Assembly: GCF_964656455.1 (NCBI RefSeq)
Contig: NC_135718.1
Coordinates: 143,450,262 to 143,514,261, forward strand
DNA: 64,000 bases
Source: Halichoerus grypus
Taxonomy: Eukaryota > Chordata > Mammalia > Carnivora > Phocidae
Direction of reading: 5' to 3'
Below, piece by piece: positions 1-10,315 of the stretch (the stretch's first letter is position 1; each line of letters starts with the position of its first letter). The notes beneath the pieces were generated by a model. It did not search any database and was not told the DNA's origin. It saw only the letters and a program-made list of their open reading frames with translations. The position numbers and the translations under genes were made by a program.

Positions 1-587
1 AATAATACCCCTTGGTGCATTGTTGAGAAGATCAAAGTGCTACACTTTGGAAGGGAGTAATTATTTTTGTCTGTTTTCAGGGTAACACAAATACCACTCC
101 TTTTGGGGGGGTGCTGAACATAAGTCCAGCAGTTTTCACTCACTCATTTCCTGCTGCCTACCTGCGGTCCCAACATTTCCAAGAGGCTGTGAATCTGCTT
201 GAGGGTCTGATAGCTGATTTGAGTTAGAAGACTTGTCACAAGCAAGCACTCATGTGTCCTGGAAGAAGGAACAAAGAGACCAAAAGACCAAGGCCTCTGA
301 ATAAAGTAAACACAACAGGAATGCTTTGAGGGTGATGGAGCCTGCACTTATCTTGCTTCGTCCAAGCTTGGACTTCAAAGCACATTTTGTGACTCACATC
401 CACTAAATGACTAAAAGCAAAGGCCAAGTTATGAATTATGGAGTGGAGAAAAAAAATGAAATGATGGCAAAATCTTGAGGAAAAAGTGAAGTGAAATAAA
501 ACTTATCTTCATGATTTTCATATTTCCGTGAGTGGCCATCCCTTGCCCCCATTGGGAAACATAAGGACAATATAGGAAAGTTGTTGA
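1..587. other. Stretch with no gene or repeat recognised
   Basis: AT-rich DNA with only short open frames (67 and 63 codons on the minus strand) that overlap each other and resemble no protein family. No splice-bounded exon, CpG cluster or young repeat was seen. Confidence 0.4.
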
Positions 588-806
588 GAGAGTGGATTTT
601 GGAGTCAGAAAATGCTGAGTCAGCCTCTCAGTCCAGCCACCTATTCTCTGTGTTACTTACCTCTTAGCAACCTCCTTTTCCTCATTAAAGGAAAAATAAT
701 AGTTCTTATGTCTAAAGATTGCTGAGAAATAAGAAATGCATTGATGAAGACAGAGCATTTAGCACAGTCTCTGGCACACAGTGAAGGAATTCAACATTAG
801 CTCTGA
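588..806 (+). repeat. MIR-type SINE (worn)
   Basis: The order of segments follows the MIR consensus: a 'ggattttggagtcag' head, a 'gttacttacctcttagcaacctcc' core equivalent, a 'cctcatt' segment, and a 3' end reading 'agcacagtctctggcacaca'. These tRNA-derived SINEs are shared across mammals. Edges are approximate and the copy is heavily mutated. Confidence 0.65.
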
Positions 807-1515
807 TCATTTTTGGCTTATCCTATAATATTATTTTGTCTTATACATTATGTATTACTCACCCTGCAGTCTTATTCGTCAGATCAAATTATTGCAGAAA
901 TGCTCCTTCTTAGTTTTCTGACTGAGGAGTTGTTTCTTCCTCCTTGGTCCTGGACCATGGTGTTGTTACCAAGGCCTTTGTGTTTAACCATTATCTTTCT
1001 CTGTCAGTCAGAGAATGGAAGAGAGGGAGTGGAAACAGTAATATATTTCTCTAAATTTAAAAAATTGTGAGAGGTAGCATTTCCACCTGAAAAAATAGTC
1101 AAGTGTGAACACACATGAACTGTGTTTGGTGCTAGAATCTGTAGATCCCAGATGGACCAACAATCTACTCTTCTGGAATAACATGTATCAGTAGCTCCAA
1201 CATTCTGTTTGGAAAACAGGAGTCTAGCACATCCCAAATTCAGCACAATGTCACCATTTCTGCCCTTCCCACCATACCAGTCCCGATCTCTGGTAGCATT
1301 GACACATTTGACTTCCATGCTATATCAGAAAGTCCTTTGACGCTGGGCATCATGGCTGCTTTCATTTTCCCATCAGTCTCTTCACTCAGAATCTAGCCAT
1401 GGTAGACACTTACTTCAGACTTTAAATACGATAAAAGGCTTAAATAAATTTGATCTGACTCCTAGTTAAGGAGATACATAACTATTACACCACCAGAGGT
1501 GAGAGTTTGAATAAA
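807..1515. other. Stretch with no gene or repeat recognised
   Basis: Open frames of 85 codons (plus) and 104 codons (minus) overlap each other and lack any domain signature, so they are treated as chance frames. Nothing else is supported. Confidence 0.35.
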
Positions 1516-1578
1516 CACAGGACCCAGTAAACATTTCTTGAGTGCCTATTTTGTGCCTGGTATTGTGCATTTTTCCTT
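1516..1578 (-). repeat. L2 LINE 3' end fragment, minus strand
   Basis: The stretch around 'cttgagtgcctattttgtgcc' followed by 'tggtattgtgca' is the reverse complement of the common L2 3' terminal motif (ggcactcaataaa side). Only about 60 bp is recognisable. Confidence 0.45.
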
Positions 1579-2744
1579 ATCATATTTCATCCAACCTTCA
1601 ACTAAAAATAGAATTGGTTAAATAAATGTTTAATAACAGGCAATTTTGCCACTCCAAAAATGCACACAAAACATCCTCCAATGATATTTTGAATGGTATA
1701 CAATAAAAATATATATTTTATGAACCAGGAAAACTTGGAAGGTTATCATGGACTCATCAACTGTTCTTATTTTAGCACAAATCAGTCTCATCATCTTGCT
1801 TTCTGAACACTTTTGAGCTGCTGTAAAGGTGGAGGCTTGTGATGAGAGAGGAGAGGGGAAGAATTGATGTTGGTGCTTTGAAAAGTTTAGGACTACACCT
1901 GCCCATATGTGGTGACTTGGAGAGATGGAGAGAAAGACACATTTCAGGGGTCCCGGGAGGAGGACACAGAGCTCCTGATGGTGGTAGTGGCAGGCAAGGA
2001 CTGTTGAGGAAAAGAGTCAGGGGTGCAAGAGAATGAGTGGGAGAGCCACATGGAACTTCACTTTGAAATTTTGCTTGGATATCAAAGTATTCCTTTCCCT
2101 GCTTTTTTCATACCCTTCACCCCAGACTGTTCATGTTTCTCCTTACTTCTTCCCACCGCAAAAGAATAACCAAAACAAAACCATTATTACATCATTTTGA
2201 GGAGTTGGGGAAGCAGTGAGGTCCCAGTGAAGGCTGTTTCCAGTGAGCAACTACAACTGCACACAGGGGCAGACCCCTGGGGAAGCCACACACAGGCAGG
2301 CCTCAGGCCATGTGTGTCCATCAGAAACATTTTCTGTGGCATCTCTCCTGCGGACATCTTTGCAAGAACAGTCATGAAGGAGAAGCAACGGGGGGCTCCC
2401 CACATCTTTCTTCTAATTTTTTTTTCTGATAGCCTTCTCCATCTTTTCAGCACTCTTGAGGCTTTCAGTCCCATATCTGACGGCAGACAAAGTATATGAT
2501 TTCAGGTGGCATTGGGTTGAATTTATACCTGTAATGAATAGGCTGGGTTGGGGAAGAGAGCAGGTCTTCTCATGGCTTCCTGTGCACCCTCCAGAACTCT
2601 AGGGAGGAAAACATGAAGTAACAGTGTAGTAACACAAAATCTTATCACTGTGACTATACAACTGCTAATCATGTTCTTAAAATGATTATTAAGGACAATA
2701 ATAATACAGTCCCACTTGACTGATCTGTCCCTTTCTTCCAGAAT
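1579..2744. other. Stretch with no gene recognised
   Basis: It contains a purine-rich segment (1839-2036) and overlapping 95- and 100-codon frames on opposite strands at 2187-2499. The minus-strand frame has a basic region (LKRWRRLSEKKIRRK) but no family match I can name. An A15 run closes the following L2-like piece at 2924-2938. Confidence 0.35.
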
Positions 2745-2938
2745 CTCATCTTCTATTCAGTCCTGCAGGTGACTGGGGCCATGCCTCATCTTGCTTGCCT
2801 GTCTGTAAATTTTTGGAAGGGAGAGCTCACTGGCTCACTGTCCTGTCTTGTTCCTGTTTACCATCCTTCATACCATCTAGCATAAGGCCTTGCACTCTGA
2901 TCCTCGGAAAACAGTGGCACATTAAAAAAAAAAAAAAA
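2745..2938 (+). repeat. L2-like 3' end with A15 run
   Basis: Text such as 'ctcactgtcctgtcttgttcctg' and 'ctagcataaggccttgcact' follows the L2 3' end layout ('gggcagggaccctgtcttgttc ... tagcacagtgcctgg'). It ends in 15 A at 2924-2938. The A run may be a separate later event. Confidence 0.35.
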
Positions 2939-2944
2939 TCACAA

Positions 2945-3065
2945 GTGAAAGAGCCTGGGCTTTGAAACCATGGAAAGGCATTCCCTTTCTACCTCTACAA
3001 CTAAGTTGTGAATCTCCAAGGAAAAACTACTAACCTCAGTGTATTGGACTTTGTCTAAAATAAAT
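2945..3065 (+). repeat. MIR-like SINE fragment
   Basis: The 'agagcctgggctttgaaacca' segment followed by 'aactaagttgtgaatctcc' matches the 5' half of MIR. The copy is short and worn. Confidence 0.4.
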
Positions 3066-3395
3066 AAGGGGGTTTATTCTTCTCACCTGACAAAAGGCTT
3101 CCTTAAAGTATGCCTTCCATCTTCATGTTGGTTGGCATGTAATCCCAAGATGGCAGCTCCACTTCCAAATTCAATCAAGAAGAGGGAGGGCTAAGTGAGA
3201 AATGCTAGGACTAAAGAGAAATGACTTCTTTTAGTCAACTTTCCTAGAAGTCCCATCCAAGGTCTCCTTACAGCCATCATCAAATTGGCAAGAATCGTGT
3301 AACAGGGCCATGCTGACCAATGAGAAAGGCTAAGAGAGATTGCCATTAGAGGGGGGACATCACCACTGCAGAGAAAACCCATGCTTTGTTCATTA
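3066..3395. repeat. Unassigned ancient interspersed repeat
   Basis: The motif series 'ccaagatggcagctccacttcc', 'ctagaagtcccatccaagg' and 'ttggcaagaatcgtgtaacagggccatgc' recurs widely in mammalian genomes as an old repeat. I recognise the pattern but cannot name the family. A related motif series appears near 58.83 kb. A 63-codon minus-strand frame inside it is regarded as chance. Confidence 0.35.
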
Positions 3396-3429
3396 AGAAA
3401 AGGGAATGGATACCAAGGGGGGCATTAAA

Positions 3430-3566
3430 TCCTTTTGCCATATTTTCCCCATTTGTAAAATTAAAAAAATAATACCTACGCTATACTGATTTAGAAATTT
3501 AAATGAGATAATGCATTTGTATAATGCCTGGCTTATAGCAAGCATTTAGCAACCTATGTTTCCTCC
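3430..3566 (+). repeat. MIR-type SINE 3' half
   Basis: 'aaatgagataatgcatttgtataatgcctgg' followed by 'cttatagcaagcatttagcaa' corresponds to the MIR segment 'aatgagataatgcatgtaaagcgc ... tggcacatagtaagcgctcaa'. It is worn, with approximate edges. Confidence 0.6.
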
Positions 3567-4589
3567 ACTTCCTTGTTCAGGTTTCCCTGATATCCAAAGG
3601 ACAGTGTTCTTGTGAAACATTCCCAAAATGGCATAAAGCTAAAAAGCAATTACCATTTATTCATGTGGAAAAATTTTTGAATGTGCCCAGGACCAAGAAA
3701 TAAGCTTTCTTAGGCTGTCTTGATACCTTAGGACACATCTTGCTAACAGATGCTCAAAATAAATATAGATAAAACACAGATGCTCACAGACATGGGTGGA
3801 AGCTTGATGCTGAGATGCTGTGTGTAGATCCAGGGAAGGAGCTGGGCAGCGCCACTCCCACTGCTCAGAGCACGTTGCCTCTGTAGCTCGCTGCAAAACC
3901 AATGCTAAAGGCTATTTTCTCACCTCTTACCATTTTTTCACAAAAGTGAATATCCTCCTCAGATATCTTGTGGTTAGCAAAAACAGGTACTCATGTAGGT
4001 CTTTTGTAATAGCAAAGTGGTGTGACGTCAACTTATGAAGAGTGGGAGATAACTGTATATAGTACTCAATAAATGTTAGTTAACAGGTTGAATTTTTATA
4101 GCATCTTATGATTTTCAAATGATATATTGTCAACCTTGGCTTAGTATATCTTTATTGATCCAGAAGGCAGAGATCTGGACTCAGTAGACCTGGAAAGAAG
4201 TCTTGGACTCTTCAGGTAACTCTCTGAAAACTGTCTATAGCACAGTGCTTTAAAAGACATATCTGAAAAGAAGAAAGAATAGTTACTACATTTTTGATAA
4301 CTTGGTTTTGTTTTTTGTTTTTCTGAGGAGGAGGATGGATTATTTGAGATATTGGTGGTAATATAAGCAAATGTTAGCATAATGAGAAATATAGTAATTT
4401 TGAATATTATTGGGAATCTCAAATTTAAATTAAAATGGAGAATGATTTTTTCTGTTTAAAAAGGGTGCGATATTATTATAGAAATTAGTACATTGTAAGT
4501 AGTTAGGATGATGTACAAAAACAAGCAGAAAAATATTAATGGTAACATCACCAGGATTCATATAAATTTTGACAAGTCAAAATTTTATA
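3567..4589. other. Mostly unassigned; short L2/MIR tail at 4050-4095
   Basis: The piece 'tatagtactcaataaatgttagttaacaggttgaa' resembles the last bases of an L2 or MIR copy. The rest shows no gene signal. Frames of 72, 81 and 93 codons are unsupported by any domain. Confidence 0.35.
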
Positions 4590-4761
4590 TAAAATTCAGG
4601 TCTTTTAGCTGATTAGGCAATTCACAGTTGGCAAAAGGTGTACTTGAGTCAATCTTCACCTGGCAAATTTGACTTCCTGTTTCTAAGAAAAAAATTCCTC
4701 TTTAAAAAAATCTCATAAAATAACTCCCAAGGCTTTTTGCACATCAAATAGCTCTTACAGA

Positions 4762-4860
4762 ATCAAATTTTGATGAGGTAAGTGTAAGGAGTTTAGTAAC
4801 ATATGGATTAAATTTCCCTTAAAATAGACATCATTTTAAAATTGAGGAGGAAAAAAAGTT
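4762..4860 (+). repeat. Unassigned dispersed repeat, copy 1
   Basis: The core at 4793-4833 (from TTAGTAACATATGGATTAAA onward) is nearly identical to 28187-28225. The two differ by a few substitutions and a 2-base gap. Flanking text (TTTGATGAG upstream, an A-rich AGAAAAAAA-like part downstream) also aligns loosely. Shared sequence in otherwise unrelated flanks shows this is an interspersed element. The family was not identified. Confidence 0.5.
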
Positions 4861-5257
4861 CTTGGTAAAATATGAAAATATGTTTTGGTTTTCCTTGAAC
4901 CCCAAACACAATTTGAAAAGTAGTTCAAGATGTTCACCAAACCCCCAATACAGCTGGTTTCACCCATCTCTAGTTCCAAGATATAAACTATTGGGAGTTC
5001 TGGTAATTACAAATATTACAAAAGTATTAGAAAATATTGGCAAATAGTCAGAGAGAAATGAAGAAAGAGCAAAAATTTAGAAACAAACAAATTCAAACTT
5101 AGGGATTCTGTCTCCAAAAGCTTACGGGTGGGCAATCCTGATCCCAAATAGCTGATGAAATAATTTAAATTTTCTTCTTACATTTCAGAAGAGAATATTT
5201 AATGATAAATATGGATGGATAAATATTTTAAGAACACTTCTGATAATAATAAAATGA

Positions 5258-5275
5258 CCCCCCCCCCCAAAAAAA
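5258..5275 (+). repeat. C11A7 homopolymer pair
   Basis: Eleven C (5258-5268) are followed directly by seven A. Such tracts are unstable in length and prone to sequencing error. Confidence 0.9.
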
Positions 5276-5365
5276 GCTCCATTGCAGAAAGCAATTTGGT
5301 GACAGGCTACACCCAGAGCCAGTGAGATTCTTTAAGGGCAGATGCTCTTACCAATTTTGATCAGA

Positions 5366-5430
5366 ACCAGTTAGCTCAGTTGATGAAGTCTTATACCAAC
5401 AAAATTAAGGTCATGATTCAATTTATTCTT
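5366..5430 (+). pseudogene. tRNA-like relic (isoleucine-tRNA-like)
   Basis: The text 'ccagttagctcagttgatga' reads as a tRNA D-arm with a good A box (TTAGCTCAGTTG). It is followed after normal spacing by 'aaggtcatgattcaat', which resembles a T-arm with a decayed B box. The layout recalls isoleucine tRNA, but the anticodon stem is unpaired and the acceptor stem is not recoverable. No Can-SINE body follows, so it is not one of the Can-SINEs here. It may be a tRNA retropseudogene or the head of an old tRNA-derived SINE. Confidence 0.4.
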
Positions 5431-5700
5431 AAATTTGTACAAGCTTGCCCTCCACAATCAGTTCTTCTCATTAGCGGTAGGGCAACCTTTCTAAAATTCA
5501 AACAGTTCATGTCACTTTTTAAAATCCTTCATGGGTTCTCCACTGCCCTCAGAAGTAAGTCCAAACTCATGGCACGAAAGACCCTCCTGGGTACTGATTA
5601 TGACTCAGTTTTCACTGCCTCATGTTTTACTCTTACCCCCTAGATAACTTTATATTCTAATTCTATGAACTATTTACAGCCCCTACCATGTTTCTGTAGT
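5431..5700 (+). repeat. L2 LINE fragment
   Basis: 'aaatccttcatgggttctcc' and 'cagaagtaagtccaaactc' match the L2 block 'aaaccctccagtggctccccattgcc..aggataaagtccaaactcc'. An 87-codon frame across it is therefore not a gene. Confidence 0.55.
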
Positions 5701-6524
5701 GGAACATCCTGCTGATGATGTAACTTGATTTTTTTTTCCTTTTTTCTTGCTGAAAGAGGTACTATTACGTCACTTTTATCATCTTTGGAAGAGTAAAGGA
5801 TCTTGAGGCACTGAATGCAGTGCTCCCAATCCAAAGAGAAAATATATATATACCCTGTGGAAGACAAGTGGCCATGAGCAAGTATGCGGTTGTCCTGACT
5901 GTTCAGGAAAGGATGGGTAAAAAGAATCTATTTCCAGGACTGAAAAAGAAAAACTGCCTGACCCCTGGTGGTAAGAGTCCTTGGAAAGGAAAAGACATCA
6001 GAAATTCTAGGTCTGCAGGGGATAAATGCTTAGTCCAATCCTGACATCATGCTCCTGTAGTAACTGTCTGTCATCTCAGAAAATGGCTCTGTATGAGACC
6101 CAGAGACCCAAGGATTAAGAGCTTGGGGCCTGTGAACTCTCATTCCACTGAGGCTGGTTCTGAGGGTGGATCTTCCAGCCTTCAAGATTCATAGCAGCCG
6201 GTCTCTGGTCCTCTGGTCTGTCACCATCTTTTGTGGACTGTGTAGGTCCAATTGTCAACAGTGTCACCAAGTGGCAGCAAGAGGCACAAGCAACAACAAA
6301 CGGACCAAACCCCAGGCTCTTCACTTTTGGGTGTTAAAAGCAGAGTGATGACCTCCTCTTGGGCTGTATAAATCTTTGGAGTTTTAGCAAACTCAGAAAA
6401 ATGAGGAACTGAGAGGCGGAGAGCTGAATATTTGACTAATCTGATGTGAATGGACTGAGCTAGTTTTCTTTTGGGTATATAAAAGAAATAAATCCCCCCT
6501 GCCCTTGCCCAATTCTGTGGAGCA
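5701..6524. other. Stretch with no gene or repeat recognised
   Basis: Several 60- to 74-codon frames overlap on both strands and none shows a domain. No splice-flanked exon was convincing. Confidence 0.35.
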
Positions 6525-6875
6525 ATTACTACCTGTCATACTCCTCTGACTTCCCATCATCTGGAAGGTTCCTCATCCCCTCATCTTGCTGTCATCTTAA
6601 GTACCACTTCATTCCGAAGTCCTCCCTGCCTTACTGAGCCTGAAGTGTCCCCTTAGCACCCCATTCAGACATTCATGTGACCTTCCCTCTTCCCTAAACT
6701 GTGCTATTCTCTTCACATTGCAACCAGAACTCCTTAAGTGAAAATGCCCAATTTGCTCATTGTTCTTCCATCCCACCCCCTCTCCCCTCTGTGAGATTGT
6801 CTAGAGCAAGGACTGCATGTTATTCACTGACCCATTTTCACTACCCAGCATGTACTAACTAATAATAAGAGAACC
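6525..6875 (+). repeat. L2 LINE 3' segment
   Basis: The segment 'tcatcttaagtaccacttcattccgaagtcctccctgcc' is the L2 '..gtgccacctcctccaggaagccttccctg' block. 'agagcaaggactgcatgttattcactga' near the end is the L2 'gagggcagggactgtgtctgt' block. It is collinear and worn. Confidence 0.5.
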
Positions 6876-8047
6876 AAGTCTTTGGTTAGGAAAGAGAAAT
6901 GTCCATGCCAAATATCAGGCTCAAAAACTATGACCAACAATAACTCTGGTTTTGTTTACTAGCCCTTGAATTGAGTGAATAAAATAGATAGAAATTGGGC
7001 CAAGGTCATCAGGGAATTGTGTGTTTAGAGAAACACAAAGCTAATGAAGAAAGTCCTGGGATTGTTCAAGCCCTAATGAAATCATCGTGTCCTCAAACAC
7101 TCACCAAGAGGAAGTGGAGAACTCCCAAAGCATCCCTGGGACACTGGGCTGGGAAAGAGTCTCAGAGGGCTGACTTGAAGGCTGGCAGGTGGATTGGCCA
7201 AGGAACTCACTCCACTGCCAGTGTAGGAAGCCCTGTTTTCCTACAGAGGAAATGACATGTGCTTTGGACCAGGGACCCTTTGAGGTTGCTCCCATATTGT
7301 CCTTTTTCAAATGGAAGACTTCATAATAGATTTTTTTCAGGCAAGTTCCAATCAGAAAACAGAAGCAGCAGAAATAATACAATACAGGGGATTGGTTAAA
7401 CAGATGTTGGGGGAAAAAGGGAACACTGGAGTAACACAGAGACAGTGACAGGGAAGGAGGGCCTGGAGAAACAAAGAACGAGGTTAGTAGTTAACATCTA
7501 GAAGCGCAGAGGAGGTCCCTCTGGGACTGGACTCAGACCCCCCTCTGAGGAGGGGTTGTGCAGACTCTTCAGGAACACAGAAGAAAGACCTCTCAAAGCT
7601 GGAATGTAGACCTGAAGAGTGAGGGCCAGGCAACCGCCCTGGGGGAGAACCCCCATGGAACCAGAACTCAGACCTATGAAATGGGAAGTGTTCAACTGGT
7701 ACCATTGAGGGGACTTCGGCTCTGCGAGTGTGCTGCCTGGGGCAAAAGGCCAATTCTGAGAGATGCTGCAGGAAGAGGAAGGAGCAAATGTCTCCTCCCT
7801 GGTCCTATCTTCCAGTCTCCCTCTGGCATCCTTTACCGGCAGAAGCCAGGTGACAAAGGAGAAATGTGTTTTGCAGAGTCCCAGCCCAAGCATCACAGAG
7901 CAGAGCACAGAATGGTGGGCTGGAGGGAGAGGCAGGAGCTTAGCAAGCACCACATTCCAACACTTTGTTTGCTCACCCTGACACATGCCCTTCTACATGG
8001 AGCTGAACTTTCAGAAAGGAAGAACTTCTTTCTACCTTTCTCTGATA
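6876..8047. other. Unassigned stretch upstream of the young L1
   Basis: Overlapping frames of 86-185 codons lie here, the largest (7558-8115) crossing into L1 sequence. They carry no domain and overlap on both strands. The part from about 7320 to 7480 ('ccaatcagaaaacagaagcag ... ggggattggttaaacag') resembles a recurrent old mammalian repeat I cannot name. Confidence 0.3.
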
Positions 8048-8062
8048 AGACTCAACCATCTG
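8048..8062 (+). repeat. L1 target-site duplication, left copy
   Basis: AGACTCAACCATCTG occurs here and again, exact, at 10301-10315 directly after the poly-A tail. This is the hallmark of target-primed reverse transcription and fixes both ends of the L1. Confidence 0.9.
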
Positions 8063-9893
8063 CTATCACCACTGTTATTCAACACAGTACTAGAAGTCCT
8101 AGACACAGTAATTAGACAACAAAAAGAAATAAAAGGCATCCGAATCAGTGAAGAAGAAGTCAAACTCTCACTCTTTGCAGATGATATGATACTTTATGTG
8201 GAAAACCCAAAAGACTCCACCCCAAAACTGCTAGAACTCATACAGGAATTCAGTCAAGTGGCAGGATATAAAATCAATGCACAGAAATCAGTGGCATTCC
8301 TATACACCAACAACAAGACAGAAGAAAGAGAAATTCAGGAGTTGATCCCATTTACAGTTCCACCCAAAACCATAAGATACCTAGGAATAAATCTAACCAA
8401 AGAGGCAAAGAATCTGTACTCAGAAAACTATAAAATACTCATGAAAGAAATTGAGGAAGACACAAAGAAATGGAAAAACATTCCATGCTCATGGATTGGA
8501 AGAACAAATATTGTGAAGATGTCAATGCTACCTAGAGCAATCTACACATTTAATGCAATCCCTATCAAAATACCATCCACTTTTTCCAAAGAAATGGAAC
8601 AAATAATCCTCAAATTTGTATGGAACCAGAAAAGACCCCGAATAGCCAGAAGAATGTTGAAAAAGAAAAGCAAAGCTGGTGGCATCACAATTCCGGACTT
8701 CAAGCTCTATTACAAAGCTGTAATCATCAAGACAGTATGGTAATGGCACAAAAACAGACACATAGATCAATGGAACAGAATAGAGAGCCCAGAAATGGAC
8801 CCTCAACTCTATGGTCAACTAATCTTCAACAAAGCAGGAAAGAATGTCCAATGGAAAAAAGACAGTCTCTTCAACAAATGGTGCTGGGAAAATTGGACAG
8901 CCACATGCAGAAGAATGAAACTGGACCATTTCCTTACACCATACACAAAAATAGACTCAAAATGATTGAAAGACCTAAATGTGAGACAGGAGTCCATCAA
9001 AATCCTAAAGGAGAACACAGGCAGCAACCTCTTTGACCTCAGCCACAGCAACTTCTTCCTAGAAACATTGCCAAAGGCAAGGGAAGCAAGGGCAAAAATG
9101 AACTATTGGGACTTAATCAAGATAAAAAGCTTTTGCACAGCAAAAGAAACAGTCAACAAAACCAAAAGACAACCGACATAATGGGAAGAATATATTTGCA
9201 AATGACATATCAGATAAAGGGCTAGTATCCAAAGCCTATAAAGAACTTATCAAATGTAACACCCAAAGAACAAATGATCCAATCAAGAAATGGACAGAAG
9301 ACATGAACAGACATTTTTCCAAAGAAGACATCCAAATGGCCAACAGACACATGAAAAAGTGCTCAACATCGCTCGGGATCAGGGAAATCCAAATCAAAAC
9401 CTCAATGAGATACCATCTCACACCAGTCAGAATGGCTAAAATTAACAAGTCAGGAAATGACAGATGTTGATGGGGATGCGGAGAAAGGGGAATGCTCCTA
9501 CACTGTTGGTGGGAAAGCAAGCTGGTGCAGCCACTCTGCAAAACAGTATGGAGGTTCCTCAAAAAGTTGAAAATAGAGCTACCATACAACCCAGCAATTG
9601 CACTACTGGGTATTTACCCCAAAGATGCAAATGTAGTGATCCGAAGGGGTGCATGCACCCTGATGTTTATAGGAGCAATGTCCACAATAGCCAAACTGTG
9701 GAAAGTGCCAAGATATCCATCGACAGATGAATGGATAAAGAAGAAGTGATATATATATACAATGGAATATTATGTAGCCATCAAAAGGAATGAAATCTTG
9801 TCATTTGCAACAACATGGATGGAACTAGAGTGTATTATGCTGAGCGAAATAAGTCAATCAGAGAAAGACATGTATCATATGATCTCACTGATA
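8063..9893 (+). pseudogene. L1 ORF2 remnant (reverse transcriptase C-part and C-terminal domain)
   Basis: ORF2 encodes the endonuclease/reverse transcriptase of LINE-1. What remains starts at the LSPLLFN motif. It keeps the catalytic FADDMILY motif (FADD, around 8177-8200), then the thumb and C-terminal cysteine-containing region (LLHCWWE equivalent near 9490-9520). It is broken by in-frame stops at 8741-8743 (TAA), 8963-8965 (TGA), 9179-9181 (TAA) and near 9468 (TGA), and by a one-base insertion near 9190. The likely natural stop has become CGA at 9894-9896, so the last frame reads on into the 3' UTR. Open subframes include 7985-8743, whose first residues come from flanking DNA. Confidence 0.9.
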
Positions 9894-9913
9894 CGAGGAA
9901 TTCTTAATCTCAG

Positions 9914-10082
9914 GAAACAAACTGAGGGTTGTTGGAGTGGCGGGGGGTGGGAGGGATGGGGTGGCTGGGTGACAGACATTGGGGAGGGTATGTGCTATGG
10001 TGAGCGCTGTGAATTGTGTAAGACTGTTGAATCACAGACCTGTACCTCTGAAACAAATAATACATTATACATTAAAAAAAAG
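9914..10082 (+). other. L1 3' UTR module A with G-quadruplex-type tract
   Basis: The module starts 'gaaacaaactgagggttg', continues with the four-run G tract at 9942-9961, and ends in an A-rich run near 10074-10082. Module B (10155-10300) has the same order of parts, so the 3' UTR looks like a diverged tandem duplication. Confidence 0.6.
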
Positions 10083-10154
10083 AAGATAGTAGGAAGGATA
10101 AAATGAAGGGGGGGAATCGGAGGGCAAGACGAACCATGAGAGACTATGGACTCT

Positions 10155-10300
10155 GAGAAACAGAGGGTTCTAGAGGGGAGGGGTGTGGGGGGATGGGTTA
10201 GCCTGGTGATGGGTATTAAAGAGGGCACATACTGAATGGAGCACTGGGTGTTACATGCAAACAATGAATCATGACACACTACATCAAAAAAAAAAAAAAA
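10155..10300 (+). other. L1 3' UTR module B with G-quadruplex-type tract
   Basis: A shortened 'gaaacagagggttc' start is followed by a second G-rich tract at 10175-10197, then by 'gggcacatactgaatggagcactgg', a diverged match to module A text 'gggtatgtgctatggtgagcgctg'. It ends at the true poly-A tail. Confidence 0.6.
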
Positions 10301-10315
10301 AGACTCAACCATCTG

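Larger units (their letters stand above)
8063..10300 (+). mobile_element. 5'-truncated LINE-1 (young carnivore L1), 2.24 kb
   Basis: The insertion begins inside the reverse-transcriptase part of ORF2, runs through the ORF2 C-terminus and a G-rich 3' UTR, and ends in a 15-bp A tail. The 15-bp duplication is exact at both ends. It cannot mobilise itself: the 5' UTR, ORF1, endonuclease domain and start of the RT domain are missing. The G-rich modules (from about 9915 and 10156) and an internal A-rich site near 10074 also occur in the copy at 38.9-40.4 kb. Confidence 0.93.

Noticed and set aside
7558..8115. 185-codon plus frame as a gene
   Set aside because: It overlaps a 162-codon frame on the opposite strand, has no domain, and its end reads into L1 sequence and the L1 duplication.
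7985..8743. 252-codon frame as a functional reverse transcriptase
   Set aside because: Its first 26 or so residues come from flanking DNA. The rest is an L1 ORF2 piece lacking the endonuclease and early RT motifs and stopped at 8741.
9942..9961. G-rich tract as a gene promoter element
   Set aside because: It is part of the L1 3' UTR and recurs in the second L1 copy at the same place.
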